Part shown: in pieces, positions 8,890 to 17,248 of the stretch | How positions within the stretch are numbered: position 1 is the stretch's first letter | How the letters are laid out: each line of letters opens with the position of its first letter | Source: Vibrio cortegadensis | Lineage (GTDB): Bacteria > Pseudomonadota > Gammaproteobacteria > Enterobacterales > Vibrionaceae | DNA: 64,000 nt | Direction: 5' to 3' | NCBI RefSeq assembly: GCF_024347395.1 | Contig: NZ_AP025472.1 | Coordinates: forward strand, 1,922,001 to 1,986,000 | The notes under the pieces: model-generated | Seen by the model: the letters and a program-made list of their open reading frames with translations, nothing else | Database searches by the model: none | What the model was told of the DNA's origin: nothing | Made by a program: the position numbers and the translations under genes

Positions 8890-9924
8890 CTAATTGAGCT
8901 TATTCCAATCAAAGTGCTCAAGCCTTTCATCAGCAATATAAAAAATCTTCGTCCCAGGTTTAACTACCGTTTTTAACTCAGGGTTAAGTTCAATCCCCTC
9001 GCCTGCATCTATTGCAATCAGTGTTGCCATATGCTCGGATTTGAACATATGGAAAATAGGCTCAATTAGTGTTTCATCTTTGTCCATAGGAAAGATAGTT
9101 GAATACTGTGTCATTCCTCTCGTTGAACTTAATAACTCTTGATGCAGTGCACTTGAACCCGGATCAACGGCCGCTTTTGCTAACATTTCAGTGTCGATCG
9201 CAGGAATACATTCCGAATTAGGGCAATGTTGGTGCAATAAGCGGCTTAATGCTTCGTCTTTGAAGTAGACAAGTAAATGCGCGGTAGGGTTGATGTTTGA
9301 GCAGTACAGTGCAGCTGAAAGCGTAATATCATCTTCGGGGTTGTCAATTAAGATACAGCTTGCTTCTGCTATCTGCGCATTCTCCATCTCTTGGCTATCT
9401 GTGTAGCTCGTTACTTTTACAAACCCAATCTCGCCTGGTAACGGATTTTCGATATCTGAGCGACTGCATAGTACGATGGGTCTGCGTCCTGTCTCTTCAT
9501 GTTGAAGCATTCTTATTAAGTGAATGGTTCGCTGCCCATTCCAGCCCAGCAATAAAATATGGTTTTCAACATTCATTTTTCTTTTCCCTAATAGACCAGC
9601 GCGCCAATACTCAATACCAACGCTAGCAAATTGCCCAAGTAATGCCGCAAATAATGTTAAGCCACCTGGAATAACAAACAGCATCACAGCCCACTTTCCA
9701 GCATTGGTTTCCGGTGACATATCGCCATAGCCAACCGTTGAAGCCGTCACGGCTAAATAATAAATGAAGTCAGTAAAAGAAGCGGTTAATGCGCTTTCTC
9801 CTGTCACTCTTAACAAACACCAGCTCACGCCTAGATAAACGACAAAGGCAATCAACAAGTTTCGTCCATTGAGTTCAAACAGGTTAGCATGAGCCCAACG
9901 TTTGAACTGCAACCAAATCATCAT
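8890..9924 (-). CDS. Two-transmembrane potassium channel with RCK/TrkA-N domain
   Basis: A 344-residue inner-membrane ion channel. TM1 is about residues 20-40, the pore helix and selectivity filter TVGYGD are at 63-68, and TM2 is about 74-95. A cytoplasmic TrkA-N (RCK) domain follows, starting at HILLLGWNGQRTIHLIRML and continuing through EDDITLSAALYC; a smaller TrkA-C-like tail ends the protein. The K+ signature is intact. The nucleotide-binding loop reads GWNGQ rather than G-G-G-G, so ligand binding by the RCK domain may differ from the standard. MthK-type channels are gated by cytosolic ligands; the ligand here is not readable. It begins MM, so either ATG could be used. It is probably monocistronic. 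Confidence 0.9.
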   Translation of the reverse strand: MMIWLQFKRWAHANLFELNGRNLLIAFVVYLGVSWCLLRVTGESALTASFTDFIYYLAVTASTVGYGDMSPETNAGKWAVMLFVIPGGLTLFAALLGQFASVGIEYWRAGLLGKRKMNVENHILLLGWNGQRTIHLIRMLQHEETGRRPIVLCSRSDIENPLPGEIGFVKVTSYTDSQEMENAQIAEASCILIDNPEDDITLSAALYCSNINPTAHLLVYFKDEALSRLLHQHCPNSECIPAIDTEMLAKAAVDPGSSALHQELLSSTRGMTQYSTIFPMDKDETLIEPIFHMFKSEHMATLIAIDAGEGIELNPELKTVVKPGTKIFYIADERLEHFDWNKLN

Positions 9925-10031
9925 CTACTGCCTACCTTATTAATACATTTGTTAACATTCATCATGCGTTAAAACTTTTGATTAATCAACGTTATATAGG
10001 ATTTTCAATATCACGTTTTCTCGCCCACAAA

Positions 10032-10055
10032 AAAGCCAGCATTAAAGCTGGCTTT
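10032..10055 (-). terminator. Terminator downstream of nadA
   Basis: AAAGCCAGC (10032-10040) and GCTGGCTTT (10047-10055) form a 9-bp stem with a 6-nt loop. On the minus strand the stem is followed by a T run. Confidence 0.85.
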
Positions 10056-10084
10056 ATATAAATATAGTATAAAAAGCGTCCGCG

Positions 10085-11146
10085 CTATGCGTTGCCCTTC
10101 ACTTTTAAATTAAGCTGTTCTGCAAAATCCAGCATACGATTTAATGGAATCAACGATTTCACTCTAAGTTCTTCACTTACGAAGATCTCATGCTGCTCAC
10201 CGCCTTCTGTCAGTGCCTGCTCAATCGCTTTCAATCCATTCATTGCCATCCACGGACAATGAGCACAGCTACGACATGTTGCACCTGCACCTGCAGTTGG
10301 CGCTTCAATTAGCTCTTTCTCTGGCACAAGTTGCTGCATCTTGAAAAAGATACCTTTATCCGTCGCCACGATCATTTTTTGTTGAGGAAGCTCTTTCGCC
10401 GCCTTTATCAGTTGGCTTGTAGAACCCACAGCATCTGCAAGCTCAACCACGCTAGCTGGAGATTCAGGGTGAACAAGAATGGCAGCTTCAGGGTAGACCG
10501 CTTTCATATCCTTCAATGCTTTAGCAGAAAACTCGTCGTGAACCACACACTCACCTTGCCATAACAGCATGTCGGCGCCGGTTTGATTCGCGATGTAAGA
10601 GCCTAAGTGACGATCAGGCCCCCAAATAATTGGTTTATCTTCTGCGTCTAAATGCTCAACAATTTCTAATGCGATGCTTGATGTGACTACCCAGTCCGCT
10701 CTCGCTTTCACAGCAGCAGAAGTATTCGCATAGACAACAACGATATGATCGGGGTGAGCGTCACAGAATTCTGTAAACTTGTCTGCTGGGCAACCTAAAT
10801 CTAGTGAGCATTCTGCTTCTAAGGTTGGCATGAGGATTCGTTTTTCTGGGGTCAATATTTTTGCAGACTCACCCATAAAACGAACACCAGCAATGATCAA
10901 TGTACTTGCCGAATGACGATTTCCGAACTTGGCCATTTCAAGAGAATCACCGACAAAACCGCCAGTTTCTTCCGCTAGTGCCTGAATTTCAGGATCGGTA
11001 TAATAATGGGCAATTAAAACCGCGTCTTTTTCTTTGAGAAGCGTTTTAATTCTCGAAATATGCAACTGCTTCTCTTCAAGAGTAAGCGGCATCGGTTTCG
11101 GAGGGAAAGGGTATACAGTGTCGATGGTGTCCAGTATATGGCTCAT
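10085..11146 (-). CDS. nadA: Quinolinate synthase A
   Basis: A 353-residue enzyme that condenses iminoaspartate with dihydroxyacetone phosphate to quinolinate in de novo NAD synthesis. The three [4Fe-4S] ligands fall at C113, C200 and C297, the E. coli NadA positions, with C297 in CRSCAHCPWM. The substrate-binding segments AHYYTDPEIQ and the HPESP motif are present. It needs the iminoaspartate from NadB, which is not in this window. It lies upstream (in the sense of transcription) of its own terminator and downstream of the Tol-Pal operon end, and appears to be transcribed alone. Confidence 0.97.
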   Translation of the reverse strand: MSHILDTIDTVYPFPPKPMPLTLEEKQLHISRIKTLLKEKDAVLIAHYYTDPEIQALAEETGGFVGDSLEMAKFGNRHSASTLIIAGVRFMGESAKILTPEKRILMPTLEAECSLDLGCPADKFTEFCDAHPDHIVVVYANTSAAVKARADWVVTSSIALEIVEHLDAEDKPIIWGPDRHLGSYIANQTGADMLLWQGECVVHDEFSAKALKDMKAVYPEAAILVHPESPASVVELADAVGSTSQLIKAAKELPQQKMIVATDKGIFFKMQQLVPEKELIEAPTAGAGATCRSCAHCPWMAMNGLKAIEQALTEGGEQHEIFVSEELRVKSLIPLNRMLDFAEQLNLKVKGNA

Positions 11147-11221
11147 TGTTTTGCTCTAGCAACTTCCAATAATCCAAATAGTATAACCTTGACTAGGTTT
11201 TGAATCAAAAAGGATTCAAAA

Positions 11222-11247
11222 ACAAAAAAGGCTGCCTCAGCAACCTT
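11222..11247 (-). terminator. Terminator of the Tol-Pal operon
   Basis: On the minus strand AAGGTTGC and GCAGCCTT form an 8-bp stem (one G-T pair) with a 4-nt loop, followed by a T run (plus-strand A's at 11224-11229). It lies 23 nt past the cpoB stop codon. Confidence 0.8.
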
Positions 11248-11269
11248 GTTTTGTATATGGGTAGCAAAC

Positions 11270-12058
11270 CTATAAATGCGTAGCAGCCACTTTAGCTGAA
11301 GCACTTCCAGGATATTCACTAATGACTTGCTGATAGTACTTTTTCGCTTGATCGGAGTTATTATTTCTCGCTGAAATATCTCCCAACTTAACTAATGCAT
11401 CCGCTCGCTTACTTGACTCTTTGTAAGAAACCACGGCTGCAAAACTTTTCACTGCGTCTTTATCTTGCTTCTTCGCAAAGTACAATTGGCCTAACCAATA
11501 ATGTGCATTAGAAGCAAAGGCAGAGTCAGGGAAATCGACTTGGAACTGCTTAAATGCAGTAATGGCACCTGTGTAGTCTCGTTGCTTTAGGATCAAGTCA
11601 ACCGCATTCTGGTAAGCGGTTTGCTCATCAACATCAGAGCTGAAAGTTCCACCTGTTACGGCGCTGTCTTTAGCATCCACTTTCGGTGCTTGGACAGAGC
11701 TATTTTTCACTTCACTACGGATACGATCTAACTCAATGAATAGTTCGCGCTGGCGTTCTAACATCTGTTTCATATCGTAGCTGTTTCGTTCTAGTTCGCC
11801 TCTTAATTCACTGATCTCAAGTAACATTCCATCCATTTGTTGTTGCATTTGCAGTTGAACGCGATTGCGATTTTTCAGCAAGCGTTCCAAACGTTGGATA
11901 TCAGTTTCAGATGAATTTGACGCAGAAATACTAGAAGACGTAGCAGAATTCGAAGAGGTACTGTTTAGGTCAGATACTGGAGCTGGTGCAGCGAACGCAA
12001 AGTTCGCTGCACTTGCCAGTAACGTAAGCGTAACAGCACGCTTAGTGTTACTGAACAT
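11270..12058 (-). CDS. cpoB: Cell division coordinator CpoB (YbgF)
   Basis: A 262-residue periplasmic protein. Residues 1-23 form a signal peptide ending at AFA. A Ser-rich stretch and a coiled coil (about 55-115, rich in Gln, Glu and Leu) give the trimerisation region. Three tetratricopeptide repeats occupy about 145-262 (AYQNAVDLILKQRDYTGAI, NAHYWLGQLYFAKKQDKDAV, ADALVKLGDISARNNNSDQA). CpoB joins PBP1B peptidoglycan synthesis to Tol-driven outer-membrane constriction and binds TolA. It is the last gene of the tol-pal operon, 15 nt after pal. Confidence 0.95.
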   Translation of the reverse strand: MFSNTKRAVTLTLLASAANFAFAAPAPVSDLNSTSSNSATSSSISASNSSETDIQRLERLLKNRNRVQLQMQQQMDGMLLEISELRGELERNSYDMKQMLERQRELFIELDRIRSEVKNSSVQAPKVDAKDSAVTGGTFSSDVDEQTAYQNAVDLILKQRDYTGAITAFKQFQVDFPDSAFASNAHYWLGQLYFAKKQDKDAVKSFAAVVSYKESSKRADALVKLGDISARNNNSDQAKKYYQQVISEYPGSASAKVAATHL

Positions 12059-12073
12059 GAGGCAATTCCTCGA

Positions 12074-12613
12074 TTAGTATACTAGAACTGCGCGGCGGTT
12101 CTTAGCGTATACGTCAGCAGACTGGCCAAGAAGAAGTGGCTTCTCTTCACCGTAGCTTACAATACTAATTTGGTCAGCTTGAACACCTAGAGCTTGAAGG
12201 TATTTACCAACAGCTGCGGCACGGCGTTCACCAAGTGCGATGTTGTACTCAGGAGTACCACGCTCATCAGCATGACCTTCAATAGTCACTTGTAGTGATG
12301 CGTTTTTGCTTAAGTAAGCGGCATGAGCAGCTAACATATCTTCGTAATCACCAGCAATTGTTGAGTTATCAAATGCAAAGTAGATAGTTTGAGTTTCACG
12401 AAGAGCTTGCTCTTTTAGCTCTTGCTCAGAAAGTGCTGCGTTCTCACCGATTGGAGAAACAACTGTTGTATCCACACCATTTGAAGAACCCGCTGTAGAT
12501 TGGTTAGTCTCAGTGCCAGATGTTGAAGTTGCATCATCGCTTGAGCTACATGCTGTTACTGCTAATACAGGAAGAGCAATAAGTAACCCTTTAAGAACTT
12601 TGTTTAGTTGCAT
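12074..12613 (-). CDS. pal: Peptidoglycan-associated lipoprotein Pal
   Basis: A 179-residue outer-membrane lipoprotein. The lipobox LAVTAC places the lipidated cysteine at residue 22. A short Ser/Thr linker follows, then an OmpA-type peptidoglycan-binding domain with IYFAFDNSTI and GHADERGTPEYNIALGERRA. Pal binds peptidoglycan and TolB, and the Tol complex drives it to division sites. The +2 residue is Ser, not Asp, in line with outer-membrane sorting. It lies 32 nt after tolB. Confidence 0.98.
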   Translation of the reverse strand: MQLNKVLKGLLIALPVLAVTACSSSDDATSTSGTETNQSTAGSSNGVDTTVVSPIGENAALSEQELKEQALRETQTIYFAFDNSTIAGDYEDMLAAHAAYLSKNASLQVTIEGHADERGTPEYNIALGERRAAAVGKYLQALGVQADQISIVSYGEEKPLLLGQSADVYAKNRRAVLVY

Positions 12614-12645
12614 TTTTTATTTCCTTACTTTATCAAACTGAGTCG

Positions 12646-13998
12646 CTACAAAAACGGGGACCATGAGGGCGCTCTTACACGTCCATTTGTTGCCGGTAAT
12701 CTAGCTTTGAATCGACCATCTATAGAAACCATGGATAATACATTGGTCTTGTTATAAATGGAGCTATAAATGACCATTCCGCCATTTGGGGCAATACTTG
12801 GTGATTCATCCAAGAGTGTTTTGGTTAACACTTGAACGGCACCAGTCTCCAAATCTTGTTTTGCCAAATTGAAACCAGAATTACTGCGATTCACCATAAT
12901 GAGGAATCGTCCATCTGGCGTTATTTGGCCGCCTAAATTCTGGCTACCTTGCCAAGTCAAACGGTTAGTCGAACCATTTGCCAAATTTACTCTATAAATC
13001 TGAGGTTTACCACCCCGATCCGATGTGAAAACTAAGGATTTTCCATCAGGATGCCAAAACGGTTCTGTATTATTTGATCTACCGCTCGTTATTTGAGTCA
13101 ATTTACGTGTTGCTAAATCCAATGTATAAACTTGCAAGCTGCCCGTTTTAGATAAGACAATAGCCAATGTCTTGCCATCAGGTGAAAATTTTGGCGCACC
13201 ATTGTGTCGAGGGTATGACGTTACTTTTTCCGTCTTTCCGGTATAAATGTCCATGATGAAAACTTCAGCTTGTCCATTTTGAAAACTCACATACGCAAGC
13301 TGTCGACCATCAGGAGACCAAGCGGGAGACATTAACGGTTGCTTAGAACGCAACACAAGTTTTTCATCGTATCCATCGTAATCGGCTACGCGTAATTGGT
13401 AGGGGTATTTATCTTTATCATTCACGACGACGTAAGAGATACGAGTTAGAAATGCGCCTCTTTCCCCAGTCAACTCTTCATAAACTAAATCAGAAATACG
13501 GTGAGCATATTCACGCATTCTTTTGCCATCAATGACCGCTCTTTTGCTAAATAGGACATGGTCTTTTGACAATACAAGCTGTCCATCAGTACTCAGAGCT
13601 TTGCTTTGTCCTTGAGTTAACTGCCCACGAATCACATCAACTAATTGGTAATTGATGACAAATTTGCCCTCTGCATTTTGAGTAACAGAACCGGTAAGCA
13701 GTGAATCAACGCCTAAACTTGTCCAAGCATCAAAATCGACCTCACCCTCGTTGTAGGGAGTTTGAGGCATTTTGCTGATTTTTATCGGACTAAATTTACC
13801 ACTACGTTGTAAATCTGAAGCCACAATGGCAGACACATCGTGTGGTAATGGTTTCGTACCGTCCCATTTAAAAGGAACGATCGCAATTGGTCGCGCAGAA
13901 TTTATTCCGTCCGTAATCACCAATTCTAGAGCGGCATTCGCAAGTTGAACACTACTCGAAATAACCAACAGGCACCCAATGATCAGTCGTTTAAACAC
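12646..13998 (-). CDS. tolB: Tol-Pal translocation protein TolB
   Basis: A 450-residue periplasmic protein. A signal peptide (about 1-22, ending ANA) precedes an N-terminal alpha/beta domain and a six-bladed beta-propeller. The propeller repeats are visible as PAWSPDGRQLAYVS, PKFSPDGKTLAIVLS, PFWHPDGKSLVFTSDRGG, GQITPDGRFLIMV and PSIAPNGGMVIYSS. TolB binds Pal through its propeller and TolA through the released N-terminal peptide. It starts 12 nt after the end of tolA, so translation is probably linked. Confidence 0.98.
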   Translation of the reverse strand: MFKRLIIGCLLVISSSVQLANAALELVITDGINSARPIAIVPFKWDGTKPLPHDVSAIVASDLQRSGKFSPIKISKMPQTPYNEGEVDFDAWTSLGVDSLLTGSVTQNAEGKFVINYQLVDVIRGQLTQGQSKALSTDGQLVLSKDHVLFSKRAVIDGKRMREYAHRISDLVYEELTGERGAFLTRISYVVVNDKDKYPYQLRVADYDGYDEKLVLRSKQPLMSPAWSPDGRQLAYVSFQNGQAEVFIMDIYTGKTEKVTSYPRHNGAPKFSPDGKTLAIVLSKTGSLQVYTLDLATRKLTQITSGRSNNTEPFWHPDGKSLVFTSDRGGKPQIYRVNLANGSTNRLTWQGSQNLGGQITPDGRFLIMVNRSNSGFNLAKQDLETGAVQVLTKTLLDESPSIAPNGGMVIYSSIYNKTNVLSMVSIDGRFKARLPATNGRVRAPSWSPFL

Positions 13999-14010
13999 AA
14001 GTTATTCCTT

Positions 14011-15108
14011 TTACTCTGGTACTACGGTTAAATTAATATTTTTAAGCTTTTCCACTACACTCAAATCTTTTGGCAATGGAAAAGAACGAACTTGAGCTAC
14101 GGCTCTTTTAGTAGCTGCGCATAACCTAGTATCACCACCAATAATCGACAAATTACTCAACATAGCATCAGCACCCGTTGGGATTAGTCTTAAATTGACT
14201 TTACAAGACTTTCCTTTATAGCTGTCTTCTAGTAACAAATTTTGTTGGATCAATTGAGTGTAAATTGCACCGTAACGATCCGTTTCAGAAGTGATGAACT
14301 GCTGCTTTGCAGAATTATTTTGTGACGCTTCATCTTCAAGGCCAGAAAAGATATTGTTCATCGCCTCTTCTTGCTGCTTGCGTTCTTTTTCCAATTGCTT
14401 TAATCGAGCTTGCTCTTTCTTAGCCAAGTCTGCTGCTTTCTTTGCCGCTTTCTCTTTTGCAATACGATCCGCTTCCGCTTTTTTTGCTGCTTCTTTTGCT
14501 CGTCGCGCTTTTTCTTTCGCAGCTTCTGCGGCTTTCTCTTTCTCTATACGTTGTTTTTCCGCTCTGGCAATGGCGGCCTCTTTTGCTACTCGTTCTTTCT
14601 CAGCCTGTGCAATCGCGGCTTGTTTCGCTACGCGTTTTTGCTCTGCTTTCTTGAGTTCAATCTCTTTCAGCTTACGGGCTTCCTCCGCTTTTTTTGCCTT
14701 CTGCTGCTCTTTCTTAACGCGCTCTTCTTGCGCTTTGCGTTTTTTCTCCGCTGCGCGTGTCGCTTTAGCTTCACGAGCTTGTTGTTCTTTGAGTTTACGT
14801 ATCGACTCTTCTTCTGCTTTTCGATTTTTCTCTAGGCGTTCGCTTTCGCGTCTTAATTTTTCAAGTCTATCTTGTTCTTTGTTAGCCGCACTTTCGCGTT
14901 GCTTTCTAATTTCACGAGCTTGCTTACGCACGAGTTGCGGATCGATAACCACAGCCTGAACCATCTGTCCTGAAACTTCAGGTTTCGACATGGTAAAATC
15001 TGTTCCCCACAGCAGACCCACAACCAATATGGCATGTAAGCCTAAAGAAATGGCAACTGGTCCGCCGTAGCTACCTCGACTGTTATTTTTTTTATTGTTT
15101 TCTTTCAT
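14011..15108 (-). CDS. tolA: Cell envelope integrity protein TolA
   Basis: A 365-residue three-domain protein. One membrane helix lies near residues 17-36 (PVAISLGLHAILVVGLLWG), with the Ser and His that contact TolQR. A long Ala/Lys/Glu helical domain II runs over about residues 70-250. The compact C-terminal domain III holds the Cys pair in KSCKVNLRLIP and TRLCAATKRA. TolA carries proton-motive force from TolQR to TolB-Pal. The biased composition of domain II leaves a long open frame on the opposite strand (14291-14959), which is not a gene. Confidence 0.97.
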   Translation of the reverse strand: MKENNKKNNSRGSYGGPVAISLGLHAILVVGLLWGTDFTMSKPEVSGQMVQAVVIDPQLVRKQAREIRKQRESAANKEQDRLEKLRRESERLEKNRKAEEESIRKLKEQQAREAKATRAAEKKRKAQEERVKKEQQKAKKAEEARKLKEIELKKAEQKRVAKQAAIAQAEKERVAKEAAIARAEKQRIEKEKAAEAAKEKARRAKEAAKKAEADRIAKEKAAKKAADLAKKEQARLKQLEKERKQQEEAMNNIFSGLEDEASQNNSAKQQFITSETDRYGAIYTQLIQQNLLLEDSYKGKSCKVNLRLIPTGADAMLSNLSIIGGDTRLCAATKRAVAQVRSFPLPKDLSVVEKLKNINLTVVPE

Positions 15109-15122
15109 GCTAATACGGAAAT

Positions 15123-15566
15123 TTATCCCTTTATGTCCGTTAATAACCCAACTTTAGGTACACCCGCTTGGCTTAATTCATCAAGGACTAATACAACGTC
15201 AGAGTATGGCGTCGCAGCATCCCCACCAACAGCAACAGGTGACTCAGGGTTTATCGACAATTCAGCTTTCACTCGTACAATAACGTCCGTTAATGACAAG
15301 CCTCGCTGCACATCTTCATTATTAACGCTTAAGCCCAAATTACCCTCTTTGTCTATTTCGACAATAATGAAACTTGACGCTTTATCACCTAATAACTCAG
15401 GTGCTGATTTCGCACTTGAGGCAGTTGGTAGCTCTACATCAACCCCTTGTGTAACAAAAGGGGATGTCACCATAAAGATGATGAGCAGGACTAACATGAC
15501 ATCAATATAAGGAACAACATTAATCTCAGCAGTCATTTTACGCTTTTTGCGTTGATAACCCGCCAT
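15123..15566 (-). CDS. tolR: Tol-Pal system protein TolR
   Basis: A 147-residue ExbD/TolR family protein. The N-terminal cytoplasmic tail AGYQRKKRK precedes one membrane helix containing the proton-carrying Asp in VVPYIDVMLVLLIIFMV. A periplasmic domain follows, ending in SQAGVPKVGLLTDIKG. With TolQ it forms the ion-driven motor. It lies 3 nt after tolQ and 14 nt before tolA in the leftward operon. Confidence 0.97.
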   Translation of the reverse strand: MAGYQRKKRKMTAEINVVPYIDVMLVLLIIFMVTSPFVTQGVDVELPTASSAKSAPELLGDKASSFIIVEIDKEGNLGLSVNNEDVQRGLSLTDVIVRVKAELSINPESPVAVGGDAATPYSDVVLVLDELSQAGVPKVGLLTDIKG

Positions 15567-15569
15567 CGA

Positions 15570-16253
15570 TTACTCCCTTCCCGCCATTGCTTGACGGTGA
15601 AGAATGCTGTGAAACTCTTCAGAGAATGTCGCGTAGTTATGTTCTAACTTACTGACTTTGTTACTTAAGCGGTTGTAAGCCATTACTGCAGGGATAGCGG
15701 CAAATAGACCCATCGCTGTTGCAACCAGCGCTTCAGCAATACCCGGAGCAACCATGGCAAGAGTTGCCTGTTTAACTTCACCAAGGGCGATAAAGGCATG
15801 CATGATCCCCCAAACGGTTCCAAATAGACCAATGTAAGGACTAATCGAACCTACCGTAGCAAGAAAAGGTAAATTAGTTTCAAGTTCATCAACTTCACGT
15901 GCAACAGAGACGCGCATGGCTCGGCCTGTCCCTTCCATAATAAAGTCAGGAGAGGCTGCATTACTCTTACGTAATCGCGCAAACTCGGTAAAACCTGAAT
16001 AAAAAATCTCTTCCGTCCCTGTAATATCATCCTTACGCTTTTTTACGTCTTGATATAGCTGGGATAAGTCCGCACCCGACCAAAATTTATCTTCAAAGGT
16101 TTCGGTATTTTTCGCGGCAGCAGCAAGTACTTTGCTACGTTTAATGATCATCGCCCAGGAAGCGACAGACATTCCCATTAAAATTAACATTACGATCTTA
16201 ACTAGGATGCTAGCTTGTAAAAAGAGATCGAGAATAGAAATATCAGCATTCAC
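15570..16253 (-). CDS. tolQ: Tol-Pal system protein TolQ
   Basis: A 227-residue MotA/TolQ/ExbB family proton-channel subunit with three membrane helices: about residues 14-36, about 135-157, and about 168-190 with GIAEALVATAMGLFAAIPAV. The start is GTG at 16253, and its first 11 nt overlap the 3' end of ybgC, which points to translational coupling. No ATG is available near the expected N-terminus. Together with TolR it powers outer-membrane constriction. Confidence 0.97.
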   Translation of the reverse strand: MNADISILDLFLQASILVKIVMLILMGMSVASWAMIIKRSKVLAAAAKNTETFEDKFWSGADLSQLYQDVKKRKDDITGTEEIFYSGFTEFARLRKSNAASPDFIMEGTGRAMRVSVAREVDELETNLPFLATVGSISPYIGLFGTVWGIMHAFIALGEVKQATLAMVAPGIAEALVATAMGLFAAIPAVMAYNRLSNKVSKLEHNYATFSEEFHSILHRQAMAGRE

Positions 16254-16653
16254 TGTCGGTAAACTCCAAAATAATTGATTTAGGCATCGCCTTGGGTTTC
16301 ATTTTCATATTATCGATACATGCTACCTTAACTATGGCTTTACACAATATGTCGCCATCAGGATTGACGATCTCTTGACAGAAGATCAATGAAGCTCGTT
16401 TCATTTCAGTTAGATAAGAGGCAACAGTAAGCTTGTCATCTAACTTGGCTCCTTGTAAGAAATCTATATCGATATGTCGGACTACAAAGCCGATGTTTTG
16501 TTCCAATAATACTTGCTGACTAATTCCTTTTGCTCGCAGCATCTCAGTTCGTGCGCGTTCAAAGAATTTCAGATAGTTTGAATGATAAACCACACCACCA
16601 GCATCGGTGTCTTCATAGTAAATCGTCACTGGCCAGTTAAATGTTTCTGCCAT
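16243..16653 (-). CDS. ybgC: Acyl-CoA thioesterase YbgC (Tol-Pal operon)
   Basis: A 136-residue hotdog-fold thioesterase. The catalytic signature is seen as YYEDTDAGGVVYHSNYLKFFERARTEML, with the catalytic Asp in DTDAGG. Family members hydrolyse short acyl-CoA or acyl-ACP thioesters and interact with acyl carrier protein; the physiological link to Tol-Pal remains unclear. It is the first gene of the operon ybgC-tolQRAB-pal-cpoB and begins about 100 nt after the terminator of the cyd operon. Confidence 0.95.
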   Translation of the reverse strand: MAETFNWPVTIYYEDTDAGGVVYHSNYLKFFERARTEMLRAKGISQQVLLEQNIGFVVRHIDIDFLQGAKLDDKLTVASYLTEMKRASLIFCQEIVNPDGDILCKAIVKVACIDNMKMKPKAMPKSIILEFTDSEC

Positions 16654-16752
16654 ATTGATTAAATTAAAACCATCGTTAGCTTAAGTAAGCAAATACTATA
16701 ACCCATCAATTACTGATTAGTATAAAAGTCACAGCTTTTTTTGAATTGAGTA

Positions 16753-16791
16753 TAAAAAAATAGAGGCCATCTGATTAAGATAGCCTCTATT
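16753..16791 (-). terminator. Terminator of the cyd operon
   Basis: AATAGAGGC (16759-16767) and GCCTCTATT (16783-16791) form a 9-bp outer stem with a few further pairs inside. On the minus strand the stem is followed by T7 (plus-strand A's at 16754-16760). It lies about 40 nt past the ybgE stop codon. Confidence 0.85.
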
Positions 16792-16831
16792 CGAATAAAA
16801 AACATTCAACTCATTGTTCCAGCATGTAATA

Positions 16832-17137
16832 TCACGATGCCAAACGAATCATTGTTAAATAGAGCAATATGGATAGAGAGAAGTAAGGGCTAAACAATAA
16901 CTGCCAATACCAAGCTCTTGGTTTAAAACCAATCCCAAAAATCATACTTGAGCATATTGCCCAAATGAGTAACGGACTGATGATTGCGTTAAAACCACCA
17001 ATGCTTTGCCCGTATGTATCAGGATCCCACATAACCAAACCTACATGCATGAAGCCCAAAATCAATGCTAATGCTCTTAGCACAGTTTTATTCATGGGCG
17101 CATGTAAGCGGGTCACTTGCTCTGTGAGATTACTCAC
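16832..17137 (-). CDS. ybgE: Cyd operon protein YbgE
   Basis: A 101-residue small membrane protein with three predicted helices (about 20-36, 44-66 and 76-96) and the family feature VMWDPDTYG. The start is GTG at 17137, and its first 8 nt (GTGAGTAA) overlap the last codons and stop of cydX, so it is probably translated by coupling. Family members are always found with cytochrome bd oxidase; a precise role is not established. Length matches the E. coli protein (97). Confidence 0.88.
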   Translation of the reverse strand: MSNLTEQVTRLHAPMNKTVLRALALILGFMHVGLVMWDPDTYGQSIGGFNAIISPLLIWAICSSMIFGIGFKPRAWYWQLLFSPYFSLSILLYLTMIRLAS

Positions 17138-17237
17138 TGTCTTTATCCATCATTTCTGAGTGCTCTAACCAAAGAGCATTGATGATCCCAAAGGCACATG
17201 CCAGTAACACACCTAGGATCCATGCGAAATACCACAT
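17130..17237 (-). CDS. cydX: Cytochrome bd-I oxidase small subunit CydX
   Basis: A 35-residue single-helix membrane protein read directly from the sequence: it starts MWYFAWILGVLLACAFGI and ends in DKDSE. It is preceded by AAGGAG at about 8 nt from the ATG. CydX sits against CydA and stabilises the haem groups of the bd oxidase. The W-Y-F-A-W-I-L-G start and the Leu-Glu-His-segment are the family signature. It lies 11 nt after cydB and overlaps the start of ybgE. Confidence 0.95.
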   Translation of the reverse strand: MWYFAWILGVLLACAFGIINALWLEHSEMMDKDSE

Positions 17238-17248
17238 AGTAATGCTCC

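Noticed and set aside
14291..14959. 222-codon open frame opposite tolA, rich in Phe, Ala and Ser
   Set aside because: It mirrors the Ala/Lys/Glu repeats of TolA domain II, has a low-complexity translation and no family match. The tolA frame is certain.
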